Below are positions 32,091 through 43,280 of a stretch of DNA of 64,000 nucleotides, in pieces. The stretch is from Symsagittifera roscoffensis (taxonomy: Eukaryota > Xenacoelomorpha > Acoela > Convolutidae): assembly GCF_963678635.1 (NCBI RefSeq), contig NC_087064.1:17473802-17537801 (forward strand). The letters run 5' to 3'. The notes beneath the pieces are model-generated. The model saw only the letters and a program-made list of their open reading frames with translations, was not told where the DNA came from and made no database searches. Numbering within the stretch: the first letter of the stretch is position 1; every line of letters starts with the position of its first letter. The translations under genes and the position numbers were made by a program.

Positions 32091-33931
32091 ATGGATAAAT
32101 TTAACTTGGATGAATTCATGGACCTGGCAGAGGCATATGTAGGACCGATGATAGATGCGATCTATCGTCGGTTAATGGATCGAGACTTCGCTCTGGAGGA
32201 CCCAGAGGTAGTCATGTTGCTGACCGCCCTGATAAACATCTTGGGGAATGACAACCGTGGGCACCGCCCCACAGAAGTCCTATTGATGGCAGCATACGGA
32301 AAGAGGGGAGTACTAGACCGCCCGAACATGAGAGTGATGAGGTGGAGAAACGGGGCTCTCTCAGGGAGTGACTTGGCAAATGAGCCTGGATTGGGAAGTT
32401 CTCGGACTTATCAACCAGGCGAAATGCCTTTGCCCTCCAAGCCCAAGCCTTGGCTGAGGAGAATGCATCAGGAGATGAACAGCGAGGCTGCTTCGTCTGG
32501 TTCTTCACTGAAAGCAGCTGTGCCACCAAAGAGGGCGAAAGTAGAACAAGGGGTTCAAGCGAACCAAACCATGCAAGATCTAGATGGGATGAAGGATGAG
32601 CTGAAAGGACCAGGAAGAAGCTGGATGAAGTGACTAAGACCATGCTCATTGCGGAGGACGACAGATACATGATGAAGAGATTGTTTGAAGACTGTAACAA
32701 AAAGCAGGGTGAAGAAAATGAGCGCTTGAGGCGGGACTACAAGGAGCGATCGGAACGGGTGGCATTGACTACAGCCGTGGAAAAAGTGATACCTGCAAGG
32801 AGTATTCCTCGTGGGCAGTCCCCGATGGAACTCTTGACGCCTCGAGAGATGAGTCAGAAAACGGAAACGAGACCCCCGACAACAACAGGTCGAGTGACGA
32901 TCCCGGACCCGAGTGACACCTTGGGTGACCCAGTCGTGGAACAAACGGTGAGGAAGCTGATAGAGACAGCTGGACGACTAGTCGCCAACAAAAAATGCGC
33001 CAGGTTCCGGGGTGACTGCACCCTATGAAACGATCGACGATACGGGCAGAGTACGACTCTCCCAATGCGTGATGACCAGACAGGAAATTAGCGACACAAC
33101 GCCACCAATGGGGATCTCTAAGGTCCCAGAGAGGAGGATACGAAAGATGCCGGCGAAGAAAGTGTCACGTGTAATAGATATACAGAAGAACAATCAGTTG
33201 AAGTATAACTTCACAAGACTTCCAGAGGCGGATTCGAGAGCTTGCTTCAATCGAGCGACCTGGAACCCGGCAGTGAACCTGCAGCAGCCACCGCTACGGA
33301 CATCACATCTGATACTGGGAGATAGCTTAGTCAGGGTACTATCGAACTTGAGGACCTCTTGGGTCACCACGGTGATGGCCTTCGGAGGCGCGACCATAGC
33401 CCAGTTATTTCGGATGGTGGAGTTGATGAACCCAGGGAGAATCCCTAATGTAATTATCTTAGTTGGGACAAAAAACATCTCGAGAAGCTCGGATGAGGAG
33501 GAAGCACTATGGGAATCAATGATGGTGTTCTTGTTTACTACTCTCTGGCAGAAGTTCAACTGCGCGGTACTGACCGTTTGCACTGTGCCAATGAATGCAA
33601 GGAGTTTAACGGCAACAGGGATAAGGCACAACGAAGGAGTAGTCAGGTGAAATAACATCCTAAGGAATCTCGCAAGTCAGAATGCCGGAAGGATGATCCT
33701 CATGGACATCGAACATGAGTTGAGGCCAGGCTGACTATGGACGGCATCCACATCGATAATATAGAAGGACAGGCTTGGTTGAACAGAGTCTTCCAAGAGC
33801 AGTTGGATGAGTTGGAAGTAGAACTCTTTGACACAGGAGTGCTAAAGGAGGAGGGAGCATTGAACGAACCTGTGATTACCACCTTTGTGCCTCCTAGCCT
33901 AGAAACACGCTTGAGACGGTCCCGGCCGTGA
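32091..33931 (+). pseudogene. SGNH ORF, unit 2 (element B)
   Basis: Repeat of 29062-30902 with the same breaks. One visible amino-acid difference is Thr instead of Ile after the SNLR of block I. Block III is GTKN here too, so the change preceded the tandem duplication. Confidence 0.7.
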
Positions 33932-34118
33932 CGAAATATAGACAGCAGAGCTCTAGCGAACAAGGTCAAAGAACAGACGTTTAAGATCGGTTGGGAGAAG
34001 CGCCAATGAGGAGGACCATTAATCCTAGGAGAAGACAGCCAGCACCTCTAGATCGGACACGAGGTCGGAGACGACAAGGACCAGTCGAGAGGAAAGACGC
34101 CCTAACAGGAGCTCTTTA

Positions 34119-35648
34119 ATGTGGTCGAGGCCAATATCTTCTCCATGGCACATATACAAGGATGACCTGATGAAACAGAACCGTCAGACGGTGAGCTTCG
34201 CAGCGTATGCCATGAGGATGCTGAGCGGAGCAAGGTTATCGGTCAGCGGATTGTACTCGATAACAGGAGTGGATTGGTTGATAGCGGCTGGCATAAACTT
34301 CAGCTTAACAACTGCCTTGAGGTTTGCTGACCTAGGGGGACTGCCCTCTAATAACACAATGGGACCAGTGAACGCCCGACCGTTACAAGACGTAAAACTG
34401 AATCGAGAAGAGAGACCTGGAAGATTTCTGATAACAAGGGCGCCGATTGGACACCATGTGAAGATGTTCAGGCAACTAAGCTCACCCCCTGGTCATGTGA
34501 AGGAGATAATATACCCAAAACTAGTGAATCAAGATGGTGATGCCCAAAGATACGGCGAATTGAAAGCGATAAAGAAAGATGAGACCATCTTCGCCGCGTA
34601 CGACAAAGCAGAAATGAGGAAGGCCAAGATTGTGATAGTGGCGAATTCAGAGTTCGTACACACTTCCAAGTCCCTGTTTTGGCCGGACGTCATTATGTTG
34701 GCAGCGGTCGATCTGGACCTACTGCAATCCGTGTCAATGGCTATCGGAGTACAAAGAGAGACGGATATGAACCCAATCACGATCGTGTTTGGTGGCATCA
34801 ACGACCATTTACACAGTAGAGGTTTCCTGAGCAGACTCAGAGAGCCTACAACGGCAGAAAATGCTGTATGGCCAGCAATAAAAGACATCCTCGAGTCAAT
34901 GGGTGAAGTGGTGGATGCGATGAAGGAGGGGTCTTTCACCAAGTCGACACCGAAAGTAGCGTTCGCGCTGTCTCCGGGTTATGCATATCTCCCGGATGGA
35001 CTGAAATTCGTGTATGCGATCGTGGCCTTGCTTTCGGAAGGGAAATATGATGAAATCATATCGGCCCCAAATCGCATGATAGAGTTGGAGAACCTGAGGC
35101 GACTCAGGGCTGAGCTACCTGCGGTGTGGTCGGATATCTCAAACGCATTGAGAGGATTCAAGGACCATGCACTACACATGCTGGTGCTGGACGAGGTGCT
35201 GGGGTTGGAACCGTCCAACTTCAGTCGACAGCTCAAACTGAAACCGGGAATAGGCGACGAGCATCGAATGATCATAGCAATGTTGAACGACTTATGGTCC
35301 CGAGGAATGGAAGCAGCAGGAGAAAGAGAGAGAAGGAAAAATTCCCAGGAGACTAGCGCTCACTTGGAGGCGATGGTTTTGAGAACCAAACCAGAGGCTA
35401 ATCAGTGGCTACATCTAACTCCTCGAGTAGCGGCATTGGGTGCGGATGCTTTTGAGCAAGGCCCAGTAATGATCAAGAAGATCCATGCCTACTTGTTAAA
35501 GGAGGTGAACCTGGCGGAGAATGCTGAAGAAAAGACAGCCGAATTCGTAAACAGATTGTGCCAAGTTACGCTAGAAACTTTCTGGACTGAGAAGGTGAAG
35601 GGAGAAGAAGGCTTTGAACGGACTGATAGCATGCTGGAAGGGCTGTGA
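34119..35648 (+). CDS. Second SGNH-like domain ORF, complete copy (element B)
   Basis: A 509-codon open frame and the only one of the three copies to continue past the array junction (34924). It matches element A 5205-6400: VIVANSEF for the block I position, FGGINDHLHSRG for block III, then LSPGYAYLP, SAPNRMIE and VLDEVLGLEPSNF. As in A, no GDS and no DxxH are seen, so it is probably a structural or binding domain rather than an enzyme. Conservation of these blocks between two clearly diverged elements suggests selection while the family was active. Confidence 0.6.
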   Translation: MWSRPISSPWHIYKDDLMKQNRQTVSFAAYAMRMLSGARLSVSGLYSITGVDWLIAAGINFSLTTALRFADLGGLPSNNTMGPVNARPLQDVKLNREERPGRFLITRAPIGHHVKMFRQLSSPPGHVKEIIYPKLVNQDGDAQRYGELKAIKKDETIFAAYDKAEMRKAKIVIVANSEFVHTSKSLFWPDVIMLAAVDLDLLQSVSMAIGVQRETDMNPITIVFGGINDHLHSRGFLSRLREPTTAENAVWPAIKDILESMGEVVDAMKEGSFTKSTPKVAFALSPGYAYLPDGLKFVYAIVALLSEGKYDEIISAPNRMIELENLRRLRAELPAVWSDISNALRGFKDHALHMLVLDEVLGLEPSNFSRQLKLKPGIGDEHRMIIAMLNDLWSRGMEAAGERERRKNSQETSAHLEAMVLRTKPEANQWLHLTPRVAALGADAFEQGPVMIKKIHAYLLKEVNLAENAEEKTAEFVNRLCQVTLETFWTEKVKGEEGFERTDSMLEGL

Positions 35649-36101
35649 GCCGGTTGGACCGCGTCCTTCTTGCTAAAAGTTTATCCGAAACTCTCTCGTT
35701 ACTTGATAAAGGAATTCCTCCAAGCAGTAGTGGAAGTGTCGATTGTGGAACTACTAGCCTTGTTCGCGGCGTTTGGAGCAGAGAGCTTTGTGAAGAGACC
35801 GGTGATGCTACTCACCGAAGGAATCGAGAACTTGCGGTTAGATGGGCTTCTAACACTGATTGCGATTACCCATGGAAACTTGGGAGGACTAATGAAACTG
35901 ACACGGTACCCGGAACAGATGATAGAGAATGTGAAGAAATTTGATGTGAAGAAAGCCACAGATTCGTGGAATAAGATAAGAGATCTGAGACACACTCTTA
36001 TCCAGTATCTCTTGCAGCAAAATCGCTTTGGAACGGGAGGGGATGAGACGATTGAGAGGGAGGAAGACGTGAGACGACATGTGGGGGCATGCCCTCACTA
36101 A
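35645..36101 (+). pseudogene. Hydrophobic segment ORF, element B
   Basis: Continues after the TGA of the preceding ORF. EFLQAVVEVSIVELLALFAA is a hydrophobic stretch comparable with the one ending element A's 5205-6602 ORF. The 143-codon frame is otherwise helical (LTRYPEQMIENVKKF). Function unknown. Confidence 0.45.
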
Positions 36102-36637
36102 CTGATCCAAGCTTGGCTATGAGGACCGATCCCTTAGCGTTGATCAGGGGAGCCACAGAGTTTGTGACAGTGATTTATATACCAGCAGTCACGTTTGCGT
36201 TCCCTGATGTCAAGGTGGAAGCATACAGGAGGTCGGTGCTGCACCTGAACCTCATATCGGCAGTGGACGGTAGTGCGCTGAACTGGTGTGAGCAGCACGT
36301 ATTGCGGGAGCTCATGAGCAAAGATCTTTTATTTGCGAAAATATCAGAACCAGAAATGACAGTCATCAACTTTGACGTTCATTTCCGTGATCGCATGGGA
36401 GAAGTAGAGAGAGGGCAAATCGAAGTGTTTCCGAAGCTCTGGAATCTAAGACCCTATGATAAGACGAATGGTGAAATGACCAGAGTTCCTCGTCTCACTG
36501 CAGCATATCACAAGGTGAGAGAAGAGACGAAAGATTGGGGTGATTACGAAAAGCTGCCAGAGGAAATCCCTGAATTCCCTCTGATAAGAAGGATGTTGCT
36601 CGGAGCAGTTTCCGTAGTACAAACTCCTAGACTATGA
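36089..36637 (+). pseudogene. Accessory segment present in element B but missing from A
   Basis: A 182-codon frame with TDPLALIRGATEFVTVIYIP, NWCEQHVLRELM and TVINFDVHFRDRMGEVE. No counterpart is seen in element A, where the hydrophobic segment joins directly to the KYFTDGW region. A probably suffered a deletion here. Family unknown. Confidence 0.45.
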
Positions 36638-37278
36638 GCGTTTGAAACCAATGAAAGGAGGATAGGGAAATTCGTGGAAACGATGGATCCATACTTTGTG
36701 GGGAGGAATGCCGCCGTGCTACAGTACACGCAATTTGTCTACACGGATCAAGCAACGAGAAGGCGAATAAGCAACGCCGCGACTCCGAAGCCTGGAGCGT
36801 TTGACGCGGAATGGGCGGAATTACACCTAGCGCCCAGGAGAATGAGAGGCAGTGTGAACCTGAGGCCTATCTGATTTTGAACAGTGTGAAGCAGGGGTTA
36901 ACAGTGGGAGGAACGTTTCGGACGAGAACTTTCCTGGCACCCTTCGGCTGTGAGGAAATCAAAGTGGTCCATGGAGAGGAGGAAGATAAATTGTCCGGCA
37001 TACTGATCATACCAAAATTTCCGGATTGGACCGAGACGGAAAAGCAAGGACCCTCAAGCTCGAAAAAAAAGATACATCAGAAGATGATGATGGGCAGGGA
37101 GGAAGCCGTCGAACGGAGGAACCCATGCAACAAGGTAACGATCAAGCAGATAGGGAAGACGACAAGGCATCGACAGGAGGAATATCCAGCCTGGATTTCA
37201 ATTTCCTCAGTGACTTTGAGAATAATTCGGATACGTTGGAGGCGGCTGAGCCAGCAGACGAAGGCATGTCGACACTAA
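36638..37278 (+). pseudogene. Counterpart of element A ORF 6386-7666, first half
   Basis: Read in two frames (36674-36874 and 36811-37278). KFVETMDPYFVGRNAAVLQY and LAPFGCEEIKVVHGEE match A's WDPLFIGYTAAV and PYGLEQVEVRHEGKE regions. Broken by a stop at 36872 and by frameshifts. Confidence 0.5.
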
Positions 37279-37562
37279 AACCTCCGTCGGCCTTTATGGA
37301 AATGAAACGGAATTTGCCGGAGAGCAGCGCTTCGGGCAATTCAAAAGATAACGAACAAAGACTCCTCATGGAATCACCGAGGAGAAGAAGAATAGAAGGC
37401 GCTGCCAGAGTACCTTTCTTGGGAACGTTGCCCGAAGAAGAGTGGGAAGTGCATCACCGAGACCATGAGAGTAGGACGGAATGTAAATTGGACAGAGTGG
37501 CGTTCATGGAACAAGTCTGGGCAGTATTTCAGAGCTACGGTCATGGATTTGGAACAAGGTGA
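37026..37562 (+). pseudogene. Counterpart of element A ORF 6386-7666, acidic second half
   Basis: Acidic linker (KKDTSEDDDGQGG, DFNFLSDFENNSDTLE), then a LPEEEWEVHHRDHE block that aligns with A's DDAWQEFLEEF region. Ends in a frameshift near 37550. Function unknown. Confidence 0.45.
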
Positions 37563-37878
37563 TTATCAATTGCCTGGCACGGACAGAATGTTAACTGATG
37601 TAGCAATGGTGCCACCCATTCTCAAGGCAGAGATAAAGTCAACAGGTTACAAAGTCAAAAGGAGTGACCGCACTCTGACTGGAGCAACCTTGGAAATGGA
37701 GATACTCAGCCAATGTGGAGAAAGTACCATGAAAGACTTTAAACCATCTCCCATGAACCACAGAAAGGGAAGTGTTGCAGGACAACTAGTACCAGTGGAG
37801 TATAACCGACTGTCAATACATGAACCCGCCGGTGGATACATGGAGATGTTGGAATACCGAAACTCGGCTAGAGGATAA
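37465..37878 (+). pseudogene. Counterpart of element A ORF 7648-8172
   Basis: A basic 137-codon frame; ends at TAA 37876-37878 with the same frame open downstream into the Cys/His ORF, just as in element A. Low similarity to A, so the pairing rests mainly on position. Confidence 0.4.
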
Positions 37879-40213
37879 GTGAAGGCTCTGAAAGATAAGA
37901 GTGCCATGGAAGGTTATCTGGAGACGATGTTGCAAGGCAATACCCTCAAGCAGAAAGCGTACGGGACTCTAGCGTCGTCTGAGATGCAGGCGGAAACGAT
38001 CGAGCAATTAGTGAGCCTTCCATGGAAAGCAGTGGTGTTGAGGTACTTTGAAGAGGAAATGAGGACTACGCCGAGAATACACGCTCTCATGGCAGTACCT
38101 TACGTGAGAACCGAAATACAACTGAGGTTCGCCTGGTGCATGATGGGGTTAACTCGCGGGGAATATCATTCAAAAGAAAGGAGAAGGTCAAAAAAAGAAG
38201 AGGTATTCATGATGACGAACCTGAGGGATCTGATAATCCAGGAGGGAATGGCAGTAGCGTGCGCGAAACGGAGAGACGCTCTCTGTTTCATTCGATTCCT
38301 GATAGAGCAGATTTCAGTGCCAGCATTGAACACCTGTGTCAAGATAGTCTTGGAAGAAAAGGTGACTGCACCTTCCGTGCCAGAATCCGACAAACGAGTA
38401 GAGTTTGGGTTGGGATTCTCAGATGAATTACTGAGAACGAGCTTGATGGTAGTGTGGGAACTGATGAGACCATCATGGTGTCCTAGTCCCAATGCTGACT
38501 CGATACTACGAGCGACACAAGACGTGCAGAGGGAACTAAACGCAGACTGTAACCTGCGTGACCTGAACATCATATATAATGTGATGACGACAGCCTCTAG
38601 GAGCAACGGGGAAGACCAAGTGGAGTTGCCTGGCTGGGGACCAGAAGACTGGGTCAAACCTGGTAGCTGTCTGGCAGAAGTGTGTGGACTGGAAGGTCAC
38701 GTTTGTGGAAATCTGGATTGCGTGAAAGCCCTAGAGAGACAACACAAGCAGTTGACGATATTCTTTGGGAACGTTATGATGAAAGCAAGGACGGAAAGGG
38801 AACTGATCGCAGATTGCCATGGAGGAACCGAGGTGAATCTAGTGTCTGCATAAGGATTCTACAGCATGTTTGGTTCTTTAGAGTCACTATTGAATCTAGA
38901 ACAGAAACATGAGATGGTCACAGCCAGCAGTGTAGAAGTGTTCCCAGGAGTGTTGCAAACTGAGCAAAAGTACATAGGAAAATGGAGGGAAGCGATCGAG
39001 ACGGAAATGAACATCCGACACAGTGAAATTTATCGTAAACCATCAGGAGCACGATATTTGGTGGGATCGACATTAGCTCCAATGTGCAGGAGCAGATACC
39101 CGGTGCATTTTGTAGCTTTGGATGTAAAGAGTACGAGAACGATCGTGGATCAAGCCAAAGTGTGTGAGACTAACGAGAATGTCGGAAAAATCTTACGAGT
39201 TACTGTGTAAAATGTTCTCAGCAGTTCCAGAGAGAACCAAGGAAGAGTTGGAATCAATACTGGGAACGAATTTCATGGGATACGTGAGTGGGAACTTCAG
39301 TGACTTTGAGAGACAGAAACAGAGAGGATCAAGCGTTACAGATTACAATACAGTAGACGAGAATGATGAAGTCCACCGAGTGATGATGGAAGTGGAACCA
39401 TTACTGGAAGCTTCGGGAAAGCGTAATTGGAGGAGAATCTTGTTGACACATGATGAGTTTCCCTGCCACTGCTTGCTGCAAACATGGTGGTATCCCGAGC
39501 GTAGTAATCTGGTGTTGATCTGGGACTCTGGAGAGCTGCTCTCCATGGGTTTACCAGACTCATCAAGGCCCATAACAATAGTGATAGTGGGATTTATGAT
39601 GGCGATACGATGGCTGGAGGCTCATGTGAGAGAGAACAATAGTCAGGAGGCGCCAACGCGAGAACAATTGCAGAAGTTGGATTGTCTAAAAGATTTAGAT
39701 CTTTTTGAGACAACGTGCAAGATTCTCAACACTCCTATGGAAGTGAAAAAGATATGGGCAAGAAGACGACTGTTGCCATGGTTTAGAGTCAACATGACTG
39801 CATGGTTGTACGAATATGCAAAAAAGCATATGTCGAAGCACCGCAGACAGAGTGTATAGTGGGTATCAGCTGGACATTGGGCGGGAGTTTTCAAGCGAGC
39901 TTTCGTGACTCATTGGAATGCAGTGACCACCGCGGTGAAGAGAATTTCCAGGACAAGTGAACGTAGTGGAAAGGAAAAAGAAGAGATGTTGAAGGAAGAT
40001 TTGGAGAGAAACGTGACGTTGTGTCTCCACAACAGCTTCTGGCGGAACAGAGAACCTAACGTGGATCCCCTGCCTTGTTGTAAACAGAGGGTAGAAGAGC
40101 AGAAGTGTTGGAGGACTGCTTCCAACAGCGTCAGATTAGCTAACGATGTGTTGCAAGACACAGACACTAAAAGTGCAGAGTCAATGTCACAGGAGGAGGA
40201 GACGGAACATTGA
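37879..40213 (+). pseudogene. Cys/His-motif protein, element B (broken)
   Basis: Counterpart of the 878-codon ORF of element A. The C-x4-C-x4-H-x-C-x4-C motif is encoded at 38668-38721 with exactly the same spacing. RPSWCPSP, EVFPGVLQ, FPCHCLLQTWWYP and LPWFRVNM also match. Interruptions are a TAA at 38851-38853, a frameshift near 39180, and a TAG at 39857-39859. The final stop is the TGA at 40211. Strong block conservation against a broken frame dates the decay after divergence of A and B. Confidence 0.6.
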
Positions 40214-41046
40214 CGAATGGCCGTAGAGACAAGATGCAAAAAAAACGAAATTAGAAGAGTTTAGAAGTTTTAGAACTTCTAAACGCCGAAAAAAAAGAAG
40301 AGACAAAGAGGTGACAAAAGAGAAGAAGTTAAAACTCAGAATTGTTTTATGTGTGTAATGAAAACTCAAGTGAGAAACTAAGCAACCAAGTTGTAATTGA
40401 AACTGAAACATTTAGTTGAGTTTTGAACATTAAAGAATTTGTTGCATTTATAAATTTGCATTTTGACTTTAGTTAGTGGCTTTAGAGACACTTACTAATT
40501 ATTTAGAAAGGCTTGAGCAGAGAATATATTTAAAAATTCCAGTCTGCATGACTGTTTTTAATCAACTAGGAGAACTGATCACTTTGTGGTGACATGAAAG
40601 GCTTGGGTAATCTCTTGAAGAGGGAGATTGTTTCATTGTTCTTTCTTACCACAAAGTTTCTTAATTTTAATATTCAGGATAATAACAACTAAAATTTCCG
40701 AAGAGAAAAAGCATAGTAGGATAATTTTAGCTTGTTGGTTGGCAGGACTGTCCTGCAAACTAACACCTTTTAAAACCTAGGAGAAAAAGTTTTAATTCAG
40801 GGCAATGACGTTGGAAGTCAGAAAAAATGTTTTATCTTAAGTCATATCCTTAAAGTGCATATCAGTGAAAAAAATTCAGAAGGCTATAGCAATGTAGTAT
40901 GTTGCCATTTATATTCTGCAGTGAGTCGATATGACGTGGATAAAAGTAATTTCGTGCATTTTGTAAATTCTGTTCAATGACACTATACCAGTTTTACGAA
41001 TATTGCGAGATTCAATGGGGACATTGACCGGGCTGTCCGGGGAGTA
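40214..41046 (+). other. 3' non-coding region of element B
   Basis: AT-rich, no gene. A GGTTGGCAGGACTGTC string near 40738 matches 13651. The purine run before the LTR start (CCGGGGAGTA, about 41036-41046) is short for a polypurine tract. Confidence 0.45.
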
Positions 41047-41940
41047 TGTGAAATTCGACCAGAATGGACAAAAATGCAGATTCAGCAGTTTAGAGTTTTT
41101 AGCCGCGAACCTTCCGAATTGGCGGTTTTGAATGATTAAGAGCGTTATTCAGACGATTAGACAAATCGTGAAGGCTGAAGGATTCGGAAATTACTAAATT
41201 TTAAAAATTCGAAATGATGACGTAATAATTCTGAGAAACGTCAAAAAAGGCCATTTTGGAAAAACACCGAAATAGACAAAAAAAACAACGATAGTTGCGA
41301 CGACGACAGCAAAGGAAGAATTGAGAATCGGAATCAGAAAAAAAACAGAAGTAGCAGAGACCGCTCCGAGTTGCAACTATTGTGCCGCTACAATAGTTGC
41401 AAGGCCGTTGCGAACAACGGTGAAGGTTGGAAAACCAGCCTTCGGGAAGGAGAATAAGAATCTTATTTCCCCGGATTCAAGAATCTGGAGGGATCTCGGG
41501 ATTTGGAATGAAACTGTTTTACACAAACTTTTAGCTTCCCTATCATGCCCTGAGTTGAATTTAATTAACATCTGAGTTCATTTTGCAAGGATGAGAAGCT
41601 AGGAGTTGGGAAAAAGGGTTGATCCATCTTCGATAGAGATGATGATTTTTATCTACTGAACAAAAACAATAGTAATATAATAAGTAGTAGTAGCCCTGCT
41701 TTTAGGAGTGACCTCGTGGTCTGGGGACACTGAGACCCAGCCATGAGCTCACTATTTCTGCATGTTATTAGGTTAATTTGAGCGTTCTGGTCGAAGTCGG
41801 AGAACAGTAACGTTTTTGTCGACCCGATGTTAGAAAGACCACCAAAAGAACTGGCTTTGGTTATTTTTGTCGACCCGATGTTAGAAAGACTACCAAATGA
41901 ACTGGCTTTCGAATGTTATTTTTATTGTGACAGCCGAGCG
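41047..41940 (+). repeat. LTR-like repeat, copy 3 (probable 3' LTR of element B)
   Basis: Opens TGTGAAATTCGACCAGAATGG and follows copies 1 and 2 through the hairpins and the GAGAAGCTAGGAG and TAGGAGTGACCTCGTGG blocks. A short internal duplication of about 57 bases (GTCGACCCGATGTTAGAAAGAC twice, near 41818 and 41871) disrupts it. It then breaks off before the part that follows in copies 1 and 2. Confidence 0.6.
41371..41425 (+). promoter_or_regulatory. Conserved double hairpin in LTR-like copy 3
   Basis: 13-bp arms at 41371-41383 and 41390-41402, then CCGTTG/CAACGG arms. The loop differs by one base from copy 2 while both arms are unchanged. Confidence 0.55.
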
Positions 41941-42039
41941 GGAAGATTGGTGGTTCCAGCACATTATCGGTGTTAATTGTTCATTTTGACGAACGCGGAA
42001 TGGTTAATTTGGACTGACATGTTAATTTTTTAAAATTTG

Positions 42040-42780
42040 TTTGAAAAGAAAGACACATGACGACGTCGAAATATCGCGACAACTGAAAACTGCAAAAGAC
42101 ACGAAACAACAGAATTCGTTGAGAAAAACGGTGAACGACAATTGTGCAAGACAGATCGAGATTGAAATAGAAAACGACTATCAGACCATTCCGAGTTATA
42201 ACGATTGTGCCGCTAAAATTATTACAAAACGCATGCCGAGAACCAGGAAGGGTATTGGGACGACGTGTCCTGCTTTACGGGAAGAAATAAGAGTGTAATT
42301 TGCCTGGATTCCAGAATCCGGAGGGTCTCGGTAGAAAAATATGACTCTCTGTTTATATGAATTTTAAGCTTCTGGTCATGTCCTGATTTAAATTAAAAAC
42401 ATCTAAACTCGTTTTCAGATTATGAGAAGCTAGGAGTTAAGGGAAAGGGTTGATCCATCTTCGATTGAGATGATGATTTTTATCTACTGAACAAAAACAA
42501 TGGTAATATGATAAATATGTAGTAGCCCAGTTTTTAAGAGTGACCTCGTGGTCTGGGGATACTGAGATCCAGCCATGAGCTCACTGATTTTGCATGTAAT
42601 TAAGTTAATTTGAGTGTTCTGGTCGAAACCGGAGAACAGTAACGTTTTTGTCGACCCTATGTTAGAAAGACCACCAAAAGAACTGGCTTTGGTAGAGACG
42701 GTGAAAAACATGTAAAGCTCTGTTTAGACGTTGGCCAGTCGTCTTAGGACCTAGCTTTATTTTCCGTCGATATGTATCTT
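42040..42780 (+). repeat. LTR-like repeat, copy 4 (degenerate)
   Basis: Lacks the TGTGACATT opening but carries a decayed hairpin near 42196, an AATCCGGAGGGTCTCGG motif, and the GAGAAGCTAGGAG and GTGACCTCGTGG blocks up to TCGATATGTATCTT at 42776. There similarity to copies 1 and 2 ends. Two LTR-like copies on each side of element B suggest either LTRs with an internal duplication or nested solo LTRs. Confidence 0.55.
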
Positions 42781-43280
42781 ACAGTTATTTCGCTCGTAGC
42801 CTTTAAGCTGTAACACGATTAATAGTCTCATGTTGCAAGTGAACCGAATTGGTTCCGACCGGTTGAGATAGAAAAACACATGAGATAAAGTCGCTGACTC
42901 TTGAGCCAAAGATTATAGTGCCTGTTTTTCTTGACCTCATATGTGACTTAAGTAGGCGACTGTTACATAGTGTTTTTAGGGCATCAGAAATCGAATTGAG
43001 TAGTTTTGGTACAAATGGGATCGATTTTTCATTTTAGTACAAATGAACTTAGGTACAAACGGGACGTCGCTGTGTAATTTTCGGGCGAATAATGAGCGCT
43101 CAAACTACTGAACATCGTACAAAGGGATCTAAAAACAGATGAACTTGAAAGCCCGTTCACAATTTGGTATGGCCGCATCTAGCCTGTGCACTGAACGTAA
43201 CTACGCAAGGGGCTCTATCAGTGTTTACTTTTTGTACAACAAGTTTTGAAGACTAATTGATATATTTGAAGTTTTAGATA
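42781..43280 (+). promoter_or_regulatory. Upstream region of SF3B3
   Basis: Bases 42830-42980 match the 3' module of element A (11160-11390), so retroelement-derived sequence reaches within about 300 bases of the SF3B3 start codon. The remaining 300 bases must hold the 5' UTR and core promoter if no upstream non-coding exon exists. No clear TATA box was identified. Confidence 0.4.

Larger units (their letters stand above)
27952..34924 (+). repeat. Tandem array of a 3029-bp accessory-ORF unit (2.3 copies)
   Basis: Full units at 28867-31895 and 31896-34924 are preceded by a partial unit (27952-28866, the last 915 bp). I saw only single-base differences between copies by eye, for example 29343 T/32372 C and 30326 T/33355 C. 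Each unit runs from the spacer before the SGNH ORF into the second SGNH-like ORF, which is cut at the same codon. Near-identity means very recent duplication or an assembly artefact. Confidence 0.95.
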
